Source of the DNA: Anolis sagrei
Taxonomy: Eukaryota > Chordata > Lepidosauria > Squamata > Anolidae
NCBI RefSeq assembly: GCF_037176765.1
Contig: NC_090034.1
Coordinates: forward strand, 72,795,955-72,859,954
Direction: 5' to 3'
DNA: 64,000 nt
Part shown: in pieces, positions 44,576 to 56,789 of the stretch
Layout: every line of letters begins with the position of its first letter
Numbering within the stretch: the first letter of the stretch is position 1
Translations under genes and position numbers: made by a program
The notes under the pieces: generated by a model
Databases searched by the model: none
Told to the model about the DNA's origin: nothing
The model's input: the letters and a program-made list of their open reading frames with translations, nothing else

Positions 44576-45637
44576 TAAATACTATGGCATCAGAGTGGAA
44601 AGTGAAATTAAGAGGTGGCGTGGACGCAAGGTGTTCCCATTGATTTAACACAGAAACCAGACACTTGTGAAATAGGAGAGGAGAAATTTTATTGTTACAA
44701 AAGTGGAAGGCATAAATGGATTTCAAACCCTACATCACTATTGGTTCAGGGGCCAAAAAGGTTTGGTTTGTTCGCTGCATAGGGCCTCCTGGCAACCTCC
44801 CTGTTCTCTGCTCTGCAGAAGGCAAGGCAAGGGCAGACTTCTGTACAAGAACTACTAGATAAATACTACAAAATACTGGGGTTTTCGTCGTGTTTGTGTG
44901 TTTTGACAGAAGGAAAGGGATCTAAAGCAACCCACCAATACAAGTCAATCCATTAGCAGGTTAGGTGCAGAAGGGTACAAACTCCAGCCTATCTATATAC
45001 AAGGAGTGAGCATCTTTCTTAATACGAAGTTTGAAAAAGTAGCCCTGCTGTGGATTTTCAATGAAGGACCTTTGCAGGATTCTTCTGAGCAAGCTGCATT
45101 AGCCGAACTTGTGCATTTCATCAGGTTCCTAAGGATGTGACCTGGGCCCTACCACTTGCCACAGGTGATCCCTGACATGCGCATTCAGGGCCTGGAGGGA
45201 TACTCACTTTGTGCTTGAAGAGTTTGTGGCGGAAGGAAAGTTCTGCACCAAGAAAGCCTAGATTCTGTAACTTGATTCGCTTTACACAATATATTCAACA
45301 TATTTGCATAATTCTGTGATAAGGAGAGGTAAATAGCTATATAGAGCATTGACTCTTCTTCTCAAGCCACTGCAAATCTGATTCCACAAACTTCCTGGTT
45401 CAGAGATTTAGGCAGACATTGCTCACACACATGAAAGCGTAACTTCAGCACTATTATTCTATTACTCATAATATAAAAAATTAAAAAGGAAGGAAGGAAG
45501 CTCAGGAAGTTGAATTTATATTAAGTTATATTCGGTTTTTCTCCCCTTGGGTCACATCACACATACCTGACACACACTCGGTCTCAGAGGCCTGGGTATG
45601 GGCTCACATTCTAGTGTGTCATAATTGTAATGAAATA
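44576..45637. other. No gene confirmed
   Basis: About 1 kb of single-copy-looking DNA. A minus-strand AATAAA lies near 44690. A 57-base, in-frame, splice-bounded stretch on the minus strand (45208-45264) was considered as an exon and not accepted. Confidence 0.4.
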
Positions 45638-46434
45638 CAAGGGTTATCCGGAAAGTAAGGAACAATATTTTTTAAATACACTGAATGAATATATTTTAAT
45701 CAAACTTACATGGATTGCAGCATAGGTATTACATTATTTTTCCACACAATCACCATTCAGTTCAATACATTTTGTCATCCGTGGGACAAGTTTTTGATGC
45801 CTGTGTCATAGAAGTTTCCCTCCACCCTTTTCAGCTGGCTCGTCACTTTGATTTTCACGTTGTCGTCATCGGAAAAATGTTTTCCACCCAGGTGTTCCTT
45901 CAATTTAGTGAACAGGTGATAGTCACGGGGCGTGAGATTGGGGCTGTGAGAGGGGTGGCTTAAAACAGCCCAACCAAATAAAGTCAACCACTCTTGTGTT
46001 ACATGAGTGGTGTACGGATGCGCATTGTCATGAAAGAGACAGACTCCCGCCGTCAGCATCCCACTGCTTGTTTTGGATGCCTCTACGGTTTCTTCTTGGT
46101 CTGATAATATATTCCGTACCCATTTTGTCACATGCTGTCTTGACATTACGTCCTCCCTATAAACTGAAACGATTTCACAATGAATCGCAACAGTGTTCAA
46201 TACCTTAGCATGTAAGTAGCATATTACAGCGCGAACTTCGCACTTGGCGGGAAATGGAATTAAGATACTCATCTCTAACCTTCACCATAATGCCAGTGGA
46301 TGAGCTACTGACGACTGACACTGTTTGTTCGCTTCTGCTGGCTTCCTGCTACATGGCAGTGATCCCACCTTCCCTCGCAAAAATTCCCCACAAGAGCTCT
46401 GTGCCTTGTAACCTTTCTTTCCGGATAACCCTCG
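45638..46434 (-). mobile_element. Mariner-type element, internally deleted, both ends present
   Basis: Ends CAAGGGTTATCCGGAAAGTA and TTTCTTTCCGGATAACCCTC are inverted and flanked by TA on both sides. The minus strand has an open 165-codon fusion: VREDVMSRQHVTKWV-type N-terminal piece joined directly to CLFHDNAHPYTTHVTQEW and PRDYHLFTKLKEHLGGKH. The second and third catalytic aspartates are present but the first is deleted, so it is non-autonomous. Confidence 0.93.
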
Positions 46435-47865
46435 TATATGCTAACTTTAACCCAATGTACCAAGTGGGAACACATTACACACTAGTGCAAACACAACCTG
46501 AATGGGGTCTGTTTTGTTGTAGGTACAGACACTGCATGGATTCTCAACACCAAAAGTGGGCCAGGGCTCGGGAGAAGGGGATACACACGTTTACCAAAAA
46601 ACTAAACACACTGATTACTAAAAGCATCCCTCAGGAATGTTGAAGCCTTGGGACATCTTTGCTTTAAAATAAGGCTAGAGATAGGAATTCCTCCACAACC
46701 TTCATGTGCTTAGTCCAGTTCCCTCAACGAGATACAGGAGCCAAAAGGGACTCCCTTTATTGCACTCATAGCAGGTGGCTTGTATGGCTTTAAGCTTCAA
46801 ACCTATAATTAGTAGGAGCACCTCTGCTCCCGGCCCTAAGGGTTCAGAAGAGCTTTTCCTTGTGCATGGTGGCATCTCCCTATCGTTACAGTGAAGCGGG
46901 AAAAGATGCAGTAATACAAAAATCAGATAGCCCTGGAGGGTAGAGAGGCACAGGTGGTGGCAATGGCTGTACTTTCAGAGATTGGACAGGGCCTCTTGGG
47001 GTTGCCTTGGGTTTTGCCGCGAGGCGCAGAGGGTCCTCAAAAGCTCTTTTGTGCCCCGGACACACTGGATGGTCCCAAGGAGTGTAGGGGAAGTGGGTGG
47101 AACAAAGGAAGGAGAGAAAGAGAAAGAGAGAGAGAGAGGGTTAGTAAAACAAAACGCCTGAGAAAGAAAGGATGGTCACAACAGCAGTGCCTGCAGGCAG
47201 GCGAGAGAGCGAGGAGGAGCAGACAGTGGGAAATCAGTGCAAGTTTTGTAACTCTGGAGCAGGTGCCCGTTTTGTACAGGCCCGCTCTTTATTGAAAGGA
47301 CTTGGGTGGGAAGAAAGGTCAGGAAGAGGAGGTGACAAGCACATCAGGTCAACACAGAAAGACATTTCAAACAAATCCTGATTAGAACTAAATCAAAAAG
47401 ATGGCATCTGACGGACATGTCACATGAGCATGCAAAAGTAAGAATACCTTTTCATGAGGTCTATATAGGTAAGGTTATTTTTTAAGAATATGGTTATCTT
47501 TTTTCAAGACTTAACAGACTTTTTTACACCTCATCTATTGCGCACTACTTTGACTTCTATACAGGCATGGGCTAAATGTGTTAGCATGATTTCCCAAACC
47601 CTTGAATTCATTACTTCTATTAACATCTATTCTTAGCTACAGCTTCACCTTCAAAATCCAAAATGGCGTGAAGCATCCTGCAGTCTCCAGTAGATGGAGA
47701 ACATGATAGACCCCTTGGGTGAGACAGGCTAACTTTCATGCAAAAGATCATCTCGAGGTAGGGAAACACAGGAAATAGAAAGTTGGGCTTTGCCTGGATG
47801 GTAGCCTGCCTCTGATCTGAGCCTCTGGCTTTCTGTGGTAGCAAATTCGCCTTCCCCAGAGAGCA
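46435..47865. other. No gene recognised
   Basis: Mixed sequence with an (AG)n run at about 47111-47137 and minus-strand AATAAA hexamers near 46756 and 47287. ORFs of 91-129 codons lack motifs. Could hold a UTR of an unseen minus-strand gene, but nothing proves it. Confidence 0.4.
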
Positions 47866-47873
47866 GTGGTTAC

Positions 47874-48152
47874 CAACGTATGGGCCATGGCCCACTGGTG
47901 AGCCGAGACCTAAAATAATGTCCGCAGCTCTAGATTATTAAATATGGTTTTCTGTGGGCGAGCACATGGCGACTACTGTATATGTTATGAATCAAAAACT
48001 AGTGCTGATGTGGGCTATCCAAGGCAATTTTCTGAATCAGCACCCCAAATAACCAAACCAAATCTAAAGTTGACCAAAATCCGATACGTAATCCTTTTGG
48101 TACTCATGTTGGAGAGTGGTCCCTAGTCAAAAAAAAAGGTTGGGAACCACTT
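47874..48152. mobile_element. hAT-type MITE at the edge of a minisatellite
   Basis: Termini CAGTGGTTACCAACGTATGG and AAAGGTTGGGAACCACTT are inverted. The left flank CTTCCCCAGAGAG and the right flank AGTCTCCTTGCCTATGGGCC are both minisatellite unit sequence, so it probably entered the first repeat unit. The target duplication is not clean. Confidence 0.7.
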
Positions 48153-48590
48153 CCATAGTCTCCTTGCCTATGGGCCACCTTGCCAATGCGTCCCTATGGT
48201 CAACTTCCCCAGAGTCTCCCAGCCTATGAGCCTCCTTGCCAATGGGTCCCTATGGTTAACTTCCCCAGAGAGCCTCCTTGCCTATGGGCCAACTTGCCAG
48301 TGGGTCCCTATGATTAACTTCCCCAGAGCCTCCTTGCCTATGGCAATGGGTCCCTATAGTCAACTTGGCAATGGGTCCCTATTGTCTCCTCGCCTATGGG
48401 CCAGCTTGCCAATGGGTCCCTATGGTCAACTTCCCCAGAGAGTCTCCTTGCCTATGGGTCCCTATGGTCAACTTCCCCAGAGTCTCCTTGCCTATGGACT
48501 TCCTTGCCTATGGGCCTCCTTGTCTATGGTTTCCTATGGTCAACTTCCTCAGAGAGTCTTCTTGCCTAGAGCCTGCTTGCCTTCATGACT
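48153..48590 (+). repeat. Minisatellite, CTTGCCTATGGG / CAACTTCCCCAGAG units
   Basis: About ten irregular units, each built from TCCTTGCCTATGGG, GTCCCTATGGTCAACTTCC and CCAGAGAGTC segments of varied length. Two overlapping frames stay open across it (130 and 92 codons), but the repetitive peptides (LPMGPYGQLPQ type) are a by-product of the repeat. Confidence 0.92.
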
Positions 48591-49990
48591 CTGCAGGAGA
48601 TGCTTCATGTGTACTTCATAAAAAGGAAAATCAGCCTACTTAGCAAACCTTGCAAATGCTGATTTGTTATCAGTAAATGTTTGATTTTTCTACATATTTT
48701 ATAAAACTATATCCCCATGGTTATGTAAACACTTCTCAGGCCAAAAGGGGTCACAAGCAGAAAAAGTTGATGAAGCCCTGCTCTAGGAACAGTCACAGTT
48801 CAAGCCAAACGTACTTTGCGGTGTCTATGTTAAGAAAAGGTTGGACTGCCAAATGGCTCTTGCTCTAGTATGCTAATGTGCCTTGTCTCAAAACTTTAGG
48901 ACAGATGACATCTATTTAACTTGGAACTTCCCCCAAGTAGACAATTACTGGTTCTTCTATTTTGGAATAGATTCCAAATGGAATTTTGAAGCAGAAGAGA
49001 GTCAAATAGAAAGCACTGACGAGGGTTAGTCACTGGACGTCTACACAATCGGTTTGATAAACAAGGTTTACAGATAATTACTTACCAGCAATACATAACA
49101 TACACGCATGAGAAAGGATTTAAGGCTCATTTTGGGGGAAATGACATGGCAACAAAATGAGCACCAGTGAGGAGCTAGCAGCCACAAAACAGCAGAGACA
49201 AGATAGCAGTTAGGCCTCTGCTTTAGTCTAACATGTGGTATGGATACTTTGCCCATCCATGGGAAGTTCATCTTGAAAGCAGTGTGGTAAAGAATGCCCT
49301 GAACTAGTCCCTCCTTTGACTGTACCTCCGCAGTGACATTAGGGCTATGAGGGAAGCCACTTAAGGTCAGTAATGCACTTGCAGGCAGACCCCAGACAAC
49401 AGATCTATCTCACAGATGTAAGAAGTTGAAAAATAATGCAAATCACTTCAACAACTCAGAAGTACCCTATAAATACGAAGTGATAACCTACCAGAGCAGA
49501 TGTCTTTTGCCTTATCTCAACCTAGCATTGTCATAAAATACAAAGGGCCCATTTTACATAGATGTGGGGGGAGCAGATGGTCCTCTCCAGCAACCTTTCT
49601 TCTGTATCCCCAAAACATCACCTGCTGTAGGAGCCATCTTTTAGTAGGCAGTGGAGATTTAACTGCTCAGTAATAGATGAGGAAAGGACAGGCATCTCAC
49701 TGACATGAGCACTATTCTGCATTTAACTTTTAATCCAGTAGTCTCACAGCCACATAGAAACGCATGTCTCATTTCCTACTAGTTCATGGCAGTGGATTTG
49801 TGGCAAGCCATTTTCACATGTTCTCAGTTTCAAATCTCCAAGCAATCACAGAGGAAGGGCTAGGTGGGCCAAAAAGGTATGAAGCCCTTTCTTGCCGTCT
49901 GTTAAGGTCCCAAGTTCAGTGAGATGAATCGGGACCTCACCCAGCAGCTGGCATATGGGAGGAAACTCACTTGACTGAAAACACTGAATA
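48591..49990. other. No gene; one segment shared with 63281-63415
   Basis: 48660-48760 (TTATCAGTAAATGTTTGATT, TTCTCAGGCCAAAAGGGG) matches 63300-63400 and marks an unclassified dispersed repeat. The remaining 1.2 kb shows no supported feature. Confidence 0.5.
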
Positions 49991-49995
49991 TAATA

Positions 49996-50329
49996 TAATA
50001 GAGTCTCGCTTATCCAACATAAATGGGTCAGCAGAATGCTGGATAAGCAAAAATGTTGGATAATATGGCAGGATTAAGGAAAAGCCTATTAAACATCAAA
50101 TTATGTTATGATTTTACGAATTAAGCACCAAAACATCATGTTTTACAAGAGATCAACAGAAAAAGCAGTTCAATACATGGTAACGTTATGTAGTAATTAC
50201 TGTATTTACAAATTTAGCACCAAAACATCGCAATGTATTGAAACAGCTGTGGATCCAGGCAAGCGTCTACACAGTCTACGACAGTCTACGTTGGATGAGT
50301 GAAGGTTGGATAAGTGAGACTCTATTGTA
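49996..50329. mobile_element. Pogo/Tigger-type MITE
   Basis: Ends AATAGAGTCTCGCTTATCCA and GGTTGGATAAGTGAGACTCT with TATTG are inverted and lie in TA-rich flanks, as in MER2/Tigger-like elements. No transposase is present. Confidence 0.8.
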
Positions 50330-50881
50330 GCTGGATGTGTACCAAATAAGCTCTCAGAATTTAACACCCTCTCCAGTACAACCAGAGCGAAGTTTGGATT
50401 TTTGGAAAGCTGAAAGTCCTATTATCATAATAGTGTAAGTAAACTGAGATAATAAGACTGTGTGGAATTTATGTGGGATACCAAGAAATATCAAATCCAG
50501 CCCAGAAGTCATCTTATCACATTATATAAGCTTTGGAAACCATCGTGAAGGAACATTATCATGTTGACACCCTGACAATTGGGTGATTTGAAATACTAAC
50601 AGTGAGAAGAGATAACTTGTTGGTGAGACTATGGTATTAACTAGAAGGGGTTATAAAACTCAGGGACTTTTGCTCTTACCTGCAAATTTCCCTTTAAAGA
50701 ACCGGAGAGTACAAATGAAAATTACTCAGTTCTTCCCTGGAGGGAGTAGTGGAAGGGACGTAGAAAGCAAGGAGCAAGGTAATACTACTCCTAGTTTGGA
50801 CCTTAAGGGTAATCTTAAGGACTACAAAGACATGCCTGGCTATATTAATTTGGCCAATGAACTGTATCTTGTGGAGAATTT
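50330..50881. other. No gene recognised
   Basis: A 97-codon ORF at 50631-50924 runs into the LTR-like block and has no motif. Confidence 0.4.
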
Positions 50882-51297
50882 TGTTGGTGCATGTAAAAAA
50901 TCAGCTGGTGAGTGTGTTAATTGAAAAATGCAAGGCACGAAGCTGATTGGTTGGGCTATGCCTAAGAAGCTAGCTGAGCCTGGGAGTTTTGGTAACAGTT
51001 ACATGTTTAGATTATTGTGCAAGTAGCTTGCCAAGACAGTTTAGTATAATCTTGTGCTTCTGAGCTGCTGGAAAGAGACTCTTCACATGGACACTTAAGG
51101 ACCATTTGAATCTCTCTCAATGGACACTGTGTAAATCAATGCAACTGTTCACATGACTGTATATATGTTGCTCTGCATAACAAAGAGTAAACACTTTATT
51201 CTTTACTGATCATTTTTACGTGGCATATCTTTTCTCTAGAAAGACAGTGTGTGGATCGGTAAAGACGTGAACTACGTGTGATTTTCATTCCGCCACA
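50882..51297 (+). mobile_element. LTR-like block, family B
   Basis: Starts TGTTGGTGCATGTAAAAAAT and ends CATTCCGCCACA. Second copy of the family at 42077-42521. Fossil, no coding region. Confidence 0.5.
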
Positions 51298-52594
51298 AAC
51301 TTGACACCTGAAGTGTCAGTGCAATCTCTGAATGTGTACAATGTCGCAACATACAGAGCCACTTGGGATATGACAGTGGAAGACCCTATGAACTTTGCTC
51401 AAAGTCCTCCCCACTTATCCTTCAAGCTATCCTTGCTGTACCCCATAGTCCAATAACCCCAGCTACCAATGGTATGGCTTATAGGCACACAACAAATGAG
51501 AACAGCCACACAGACTGAGGGGTGGGGAAGGGAGATGGGCTTCAGGCTTGAAGCAACTCATGCGGTGAGAATGAGATAATTCACTGGATGAGGTCGAGGA
51601 AAGAAAATTCTTACCAGCTAACCTTCAGAGAGCAGTACTAACCCCATCCTGTGGGGAGGGGCTCTCCCATCAGGCAGTGCAAGATATGGCAAAGTCCTGG
51701 CAAGCATCCTCCTGAAGAAGACACCAGAAATTATGCACCACAGCAATCTTGGGGTCTGGGAGGCAGGAGTGGGGCAGGGAGGGACGCAGTGGACGCCAAC
51801 AGGAAGCTGTCCACCTGGGCCGGAATGGGCTCTGGGCAGGGAAAAGCTGGCATCAACTGTGGCCAGGCTGGTGTGTTGCCTGCAAAATCGACTTCCATAG
51901 ACAGCACAGATTCTCCAAAGCCACTCAGAGCAACAGCTTCTGTGCCTTGTAGATGCAGAGTCAGCATCCAGGCAACTTGCTACTCATTCAATGTCCTGTA
52001 AATCTTAGTTTTCCCCCCAGGAAACAGCCACGGGGCAGGTTTCTTAATTTAACATAATATAACACAAATACAAAACTCAAAGTAATTAGTTATTTTTTTT
52101 AAAAAAATGTCTTTATTACAAAAGTAAACAAAAAGGAAGAAATGACTCAACCACGAGAAGGTTGTTTAGCCCTACAAATGTAACACTGCTACAGTCTTGT
52201 CTCCCTTCTTTCTTAACTATGCTTTATGGAAATGATTATGGTTTCAAAGATGGTTTGATTTTTTGCTCAACAAGAGCAGCTCCTTTTCCTAGGAAATGTA
52301 TGAGGAGGCCACCCTTCTGGAAATAACATGGCCTACAACTGGCCAATCAGGAACTCCCCTCACCCTATCTGCGTTCAGGAAAACTGAATGAAGAAAAAGT
52401 GAGCATATTTCACAATGACCCCCTCTTCCACCCCCCAAAAAAACACAAACAAACCCCAAAGCAATTTGTTCCGCAGGCAGGTCCAGCTTATGTTTAGTTC
52501 AACCACACAGGCGTTATATCCTCTGTGCTAGAAAATGAGCCCTATCATTTGAAAATGCGTATTCACAGATGAGATGGCAGTAATGGGAGCAAAA
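51298..52594. other. No gene confirmed
   Basis: Single-copy-looking DNA with overlapping ORFs on both strands at 51651-52001, neither with a motif. A minus-strand AATAAA occurs near 52110 in an A/T-rich context. Possibly 3' UTR of a minus-strand transcript, unproven. Confidence 0.4.
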
Positions 52595-52925
52595 GCTGGG
52601 TTGCTGTGAGTTTTCCGGGCTGTATGGCCATGTTCCAGAAGCTTTCTCTCCTGACGTTTCGCCCACATCTATGGCAAGCAAACTCAGAGGTTGTGAGGTT
52701 AGTTGGAAACAAGGCAAGAGGAATTTATGTATCTGTGGAATGTCCAGAGTGGAAGAAAGAACTCTAGTCTGCTTGAGACAAGTGTGAATGCTGCAATTAA
52801 TCACCTTGATTAGCACTGAATAGTCTTGCAGTTTCAAGGCTTGCCTGCTTCCTGCTTACAAAGGATTTTCCCCAAGCAGGAAGCAGCCAAGCATTGAAGC
52901 TGCAAGGCTTTTCAATGTGAATTAT
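52595..52925 (-). mobile_element. Penelope-derived 3' region
   Basis: On the minus strand it ends with TCTGGAACATGGCCATACAG and carries a decayed hammerhead-like segment at about 52640-52690. Same repeat as 18100-18375. Confidence 0.85.
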
Positions 52926-53164
52926 CAATAATTACAGATACATTTTGGGGGAGGGGGAGGGCTTCAAATTAGCACACCGAACCTCCATAGCAATTGAGCA
53001 CTTGATGAACCAGTCTGGACAGAGCATATTATTTGAGAACACAGAAATGCTGGACCACTCTAACAACCATCATGTCAGACGACAAAGAGTAGCCATTGAA
53101 ATCCATAAGCATGTGGACAATTTCAACAGAAAGGAGGAAACCATGAAAATGAACAAAATCTGGC

Positions 53165-53500
53165 TAAGGTAAAGGTAAAGGTAGTCCCCTGACATTAAGT
53201 CCAGTCATATCTGACTCTGGGGTGTGGTGCTCATCTCCATTTCTAAGCCGAAGAGCCGACGTTGTCCGTAGACACCTCCAAGGTCATGTGGCCGGCATGG
53301 TTGCATGGAGCGCCGTTACCTTCCCGCCGGAGCGGTACCTATTGATCTACTCACATTTGCATGTTTTCGAACTGCTAGGTTGGCAGAAGCTAGGGCTGAC
53401 AGCGGAAGCTCACGCTGCTCCCTGGAATCGAACCTGCGACCTTTCGATCAACAAGCTCAGCAGCTCAGTGCTTTAACCCACTGCGCCATCGGGGGGCCCC
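53165..53500 (-). mobile_element. Sauria SINE inside a Penelope-like element
   Basis: The plus strand begins with the reversed tail TAAAGGTAAAGGTAGTCCCC and ends at the head CACTGCGCCATCGGGGGGCC. High similarity to 62936-63267. No clear target duplication. Confidence 0.95.
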
Positions 53501-53786
53501 AAGAATAAAAAAACCTCTAAAATCAGGATAGTAAATAAGGAACACTCAGAAGACAGAGGAATTCCTAACAGGAAACAATCGGAACCAACAAAGGATCCCC
53601 CCCCCCCCCCCCCAGGCAGGAATCAGCCAGGCCTTGAAGATGCAAGGCTTTTCAATGCTAGTCAAGGTGATTAATTGCAGCATTCACACTTGCCTCAAAC
53701 AGCACAGAGTTCTTTCTCCCATCCTGGAAATTAATCCACAGATATATAAACCTCACTTGCCTTGTTTCCAACAGACCTCACAACCT

Positions 53787-53821
53787 CTGAGGATGCCTGC
53801 CACAGATGTGGGCGAAACGTC
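53787..53821 (+). ncRNA. Hammerhead-ribozyme-like motif, best preserved copy
   Basis: CTGAGGA, then a stem GCCTGC / GTGGGC around CACAGAT, then GAAACGTC. All residues of the conserved core boxes are present. Closely matches motifs described from Penelope-like elements; one stem II pair next to the core is non-canonical. Confidence 0.5.
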
Positions 53822-53884
53822 AGGAGAGAATGTTTCTGGAACAGCAACCCAGTGATTCCGGCCATGAAAGCCTTCGACAAGACA

Positions 53885-54749
53885 AGGAGCAAACGCTGCT
53901 CAAAAATGGGCAGCCTACCAGCAGAGTGAGAGAGATCCTCATCATGACCCCAGGGAGTCTCACAGGGCTAAATTAGCACTACAGCCTCAGCAACCTTAAC
54001 ACCAGGGTTCAAGCCGGTTATTATCCAGGGAATGCCTCCACTATATATACCTTGGGTTTGGGCACTCGCCTAAGGAACAAGAATATAAGTACCTGCCTCA
54101 TTCATCAGCTGCACAGAAGTTGGAGCTGTTTTTCTAATTATCCCATAGGCCCTGAGAGCCTAAGAGTTAGCAGCAGCTCCCAGGGTAGTGGGCCACATGC
54201 AGAGTTGCTCCAAGTGGTGCCCATTTACCAAAACCTGCAGTCCTGTACACATTTTCCCTCTCAAAATGCATTATAAGCAGATGCACAGCATGTATTCGAG
54301 CTGCAATATCTGATTGCTGGAAGCTGCACTGGAATTTTTTAGAACTGCATCGACGTATTCTATGCCCACATTTCAATGTTGGCTTTGCATCATGCTTTAA
54401 ACTCATCTTTTAAGTGTAGATGCAAAATCTAGAAAGGAAGCACCCATTACATTGACTTTTCCATCTCTGATGCAATTATATGATTCATCAGCCAAATGGA
54501 TATTGTTCACTAAGTCAATCATAATAATAAAAAAATTAAAAGACAAGCATAGAAAAACACTAGAAAAGTTCATAGTCTTTGATCTCTCCCAGGAGCTGCT
54601 CCAGATAAGTGCAAAGAGTGCTCTTTCTCATATTATAAATCCTGGGTTGTTGTGGGTTTATCTCTTTTAAGTCTCAAGTTTGAATGACAATCTTTGATAT
54701 TTTTATCTTGTACAGTTTTAGTAGGTGGTATGATTCTGCACCATAACCT
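53885..54749. other. No gene recognised
   Basis: Short ORFs only; no shared repeat noticed. Confidence 0.4.
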
Positions 54750-55525
54750 TTATTGGGTTGTTGTGAGTTTTCCGGGCTGTATGGCCATGTTCCAGAAGCA
54801 TTCTCTCTTGACACTTCGCCTGCATCTATGGCAGGCATCCTCAGAGGTTGTGAGGTCTGTTGGAAACTAGAAAAATTGGGTTTATATATCTGTGGGATAT
54901 CCAGGATTGGAGAAAGAATTCTTGTCTGTTTGAGGTAGGTGTGAATGTTTAAATTGGCCACCTTGATTAGCATTTAATGACTTTGAAAACTCAAGGTTTG
55001 TCTTCTTGCTGTCTGGAGGAATACTTTGTTGGGAGGTGATTAGCTGGACCTGATTGTTTCTTGTCTGGAATTCCCCTGTTTTTTAGTGTTGGCCTCAAAA
55101 ACAACAAAGGGTTCCCCCAGGCAGTAAGAAGCCAGACCTTGAAACTTCTAGATCATTAAATGCTAATCAAGGTGGCCAATTGAAACATTCACACACCTAT
55201 CTCAAACAGACAAGAGTTCTTTCTCCCACCCTGGACATTCCACAGATATATAAACCCCATTTTGGGTTGTTGTAGGGTTTTTTTCGGGCTATATGGCCAT
55301 GTTCTAGAGGCATTTTCTCCTGACATTTCGCCTGCATCTATGGCAAGCATCCTCAGAGGTTTTCCTAGTTTCCAGAAGACCTCACAACCTCTGACAATGC
55401 CTGCCATAGATGCAGATGAAATGTTAGAAGAGAATACTTCTGGAACACAGCCATACAAGCCCATAAAACTCACAACAACCCAGTGATTCCATCCATGAAA
55501 GCCTCGAACAATACAATATTAATCC
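54750..55525. mobile_element. Inverted cluster of Penelope-derived 3' regions
   Basis: Four pieces alternate in orientation: 54750-55085 minus, 55086-55260 plus, 55261-55370 minus, 55371-55525 plus. Each orientation change lies at a repeat boundary such as CCCATTTTGGGTTGTTG. Hammerhead-like segments are at 54810-54844 and 55321-55356 (minus) and 55391-55425 (plus). Confidence 0.85.
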
Positions 55526-56074
55526 TTTTAGAAAAAAACACTTATCAATTTACCACTGTGAATCAAGAATGGAAGACTGAGACTGAGGATTTTCCTTGTA
55601 TTTCTGAGCACAGGCAGTGAAAAAGGGCCCACGTCAATAGAGTTTAACAAGGCCCAGGGAGCTCCCTACTTTCCTTAGGGAAGCCTAAGAGATCTCTTCC
55701 AGGAACAACACAGTCCATATCAATGGAGGAGGCCTGTCATGAGCCTCTGGAAGCTGATGGGATTCCAGAATGTTCTCTGGAAGGGGGCGGTACCACTCTA
55801 AGGTAGTGACTGACGTCGCTTACAAGAGATGCATGTCTGGAAAAGCTGAAGGAAAGACCTGATCCCTCACTTACAAGGAGCATTCCTGAGATATGACTTC
55901 AGTGATTCCGATTTTGAAAAAATACAAGCATGATGTTCATGCGATCCCTGATTCTCTGCTGAGATGAGGTTAAAAAGGCACACTTGATTTGTCCCTATGA
56001 GATCCAAAATCTGTTTTCAATGAAGCCTAGTTTCTTTAGGAATACAGAACATCAAGCTTCCCTTTATTTTCCTG
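55526..56074. other. No feature recognised
   Basis: Nothing supported. Confidence 0.4.
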
Positions 56075-56307
56075 TGTCAGGAGCAACTTGAGAAACTGCA
56101 AGTCGCTTCTGGTGTGAGAGAATTAGCCGTCTGCAAGGACGTTGCCAGGAGACACCTGGATGTTTTGATGTTTCTCTCATGTCCCTGCATGGGGAGCTGG
56201 AGCTGACAGAGGGAGCTCATCTGCATTCTCACTGGATTCAGACCTTCAACCTGTCAGTCTTCAGTCCTGCCAGCACAAGGATTTAACTCATTGTGCCACC
56301 GGGAGCT
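56075..56307 (-). mobile_element. tRNA SINE (CAAGTCGCTCC-tail family)
   Basis: The plus strand runs from GTGTCAGGAGCAACTTGAGA to CATTGTGCCACCGGGAGC. Internally shortened relative to 7297-7560. Confidence 0.92.
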
Positions 56308-56789
56308 TCCCTTATATCCTAAAGACTAGCCGAACGTTCCTACAGTCTTCCAAAGCTCAAAGAAGAATTACAAATTAATTTCAAAGCTTTTTTAAAAAAT
56401 CACCTGATTCTATGTATGCAAAACAAACCCACTTTGAAAAATCCTTAGAAAAATCTACAAAATGTGTGCAAAAAAAAAATATCCAGCAGCTTTTAATGAA
56501 CAGGTTTCAAGTATTTAACATGTATTTAACCTTCCTATGCGCATTAGGGCTGACACAGCAGGATGGGAGGCACTGCTAAAAGGAATTCTAATAGGCATCT
56601 TCATGATCTCTCCCCTCCTTTCTATGATTGGTTGAGAATTCAAATGAGAGGATTCAGCTTTCTACAGAGAAAAAAAGCCCAGGGGAGGAAGGTTTCTTTC
56701 TGGATTGTCCTGTGAATACAGTCTCCGCTCAGTATTTCCCTTGACAAAAATAGTTCTCTGACCAGGAAGTACCAAATGGCAATATCCCC
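56308..56789. other. No feature recognised
   Basis: Nothing supported. Confidence 0.4.

Larger units (their letters stand above)
52945..53884 (+). mobile_element. Penelope-like element 3' end, split by a Sauria SINE
   Basis: 52980-53165 encodes SIAIEHLMNQSGQSILFENT and VAIEIHKHVDNFNRKEETMK, the C-terminal part of the GIY-YIG domain of Penelope-like elements. After the SINE (53165-53500) the sequence continues with the non-coding 3' region, poly-C run at 53597-53616, and a hammerhead-like motif at 53787-53821, to the terminal GATTCCGGCCATGAAAGCCT. Broken; no reverse transcriptase. Confidence 0.82.

Noticed and set aside
45208-45264. 57-base minus-strand stretch with AG acceptor and GTGAGT donor, open in frame (NLGFLGAELSFRHKLFKHK)
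   Set aside because: The pyrimidine tract is weak, the peptide is not recognised, and a 19-codon open stretch is expected by chance.
48196-48643. 130- and 92-codon ORFs with repetitive peptides
   Set aside because: They are generated by the minisatellite; two frames open at once argue against a real protein.
51651-52001. Overlapping ORFs on both strands (116 and 78 codons)
   Set aside because: Composition follows local G+C; no motif, and a nearby GTAAGA donor on the minus strand has stops in two frames upstream.
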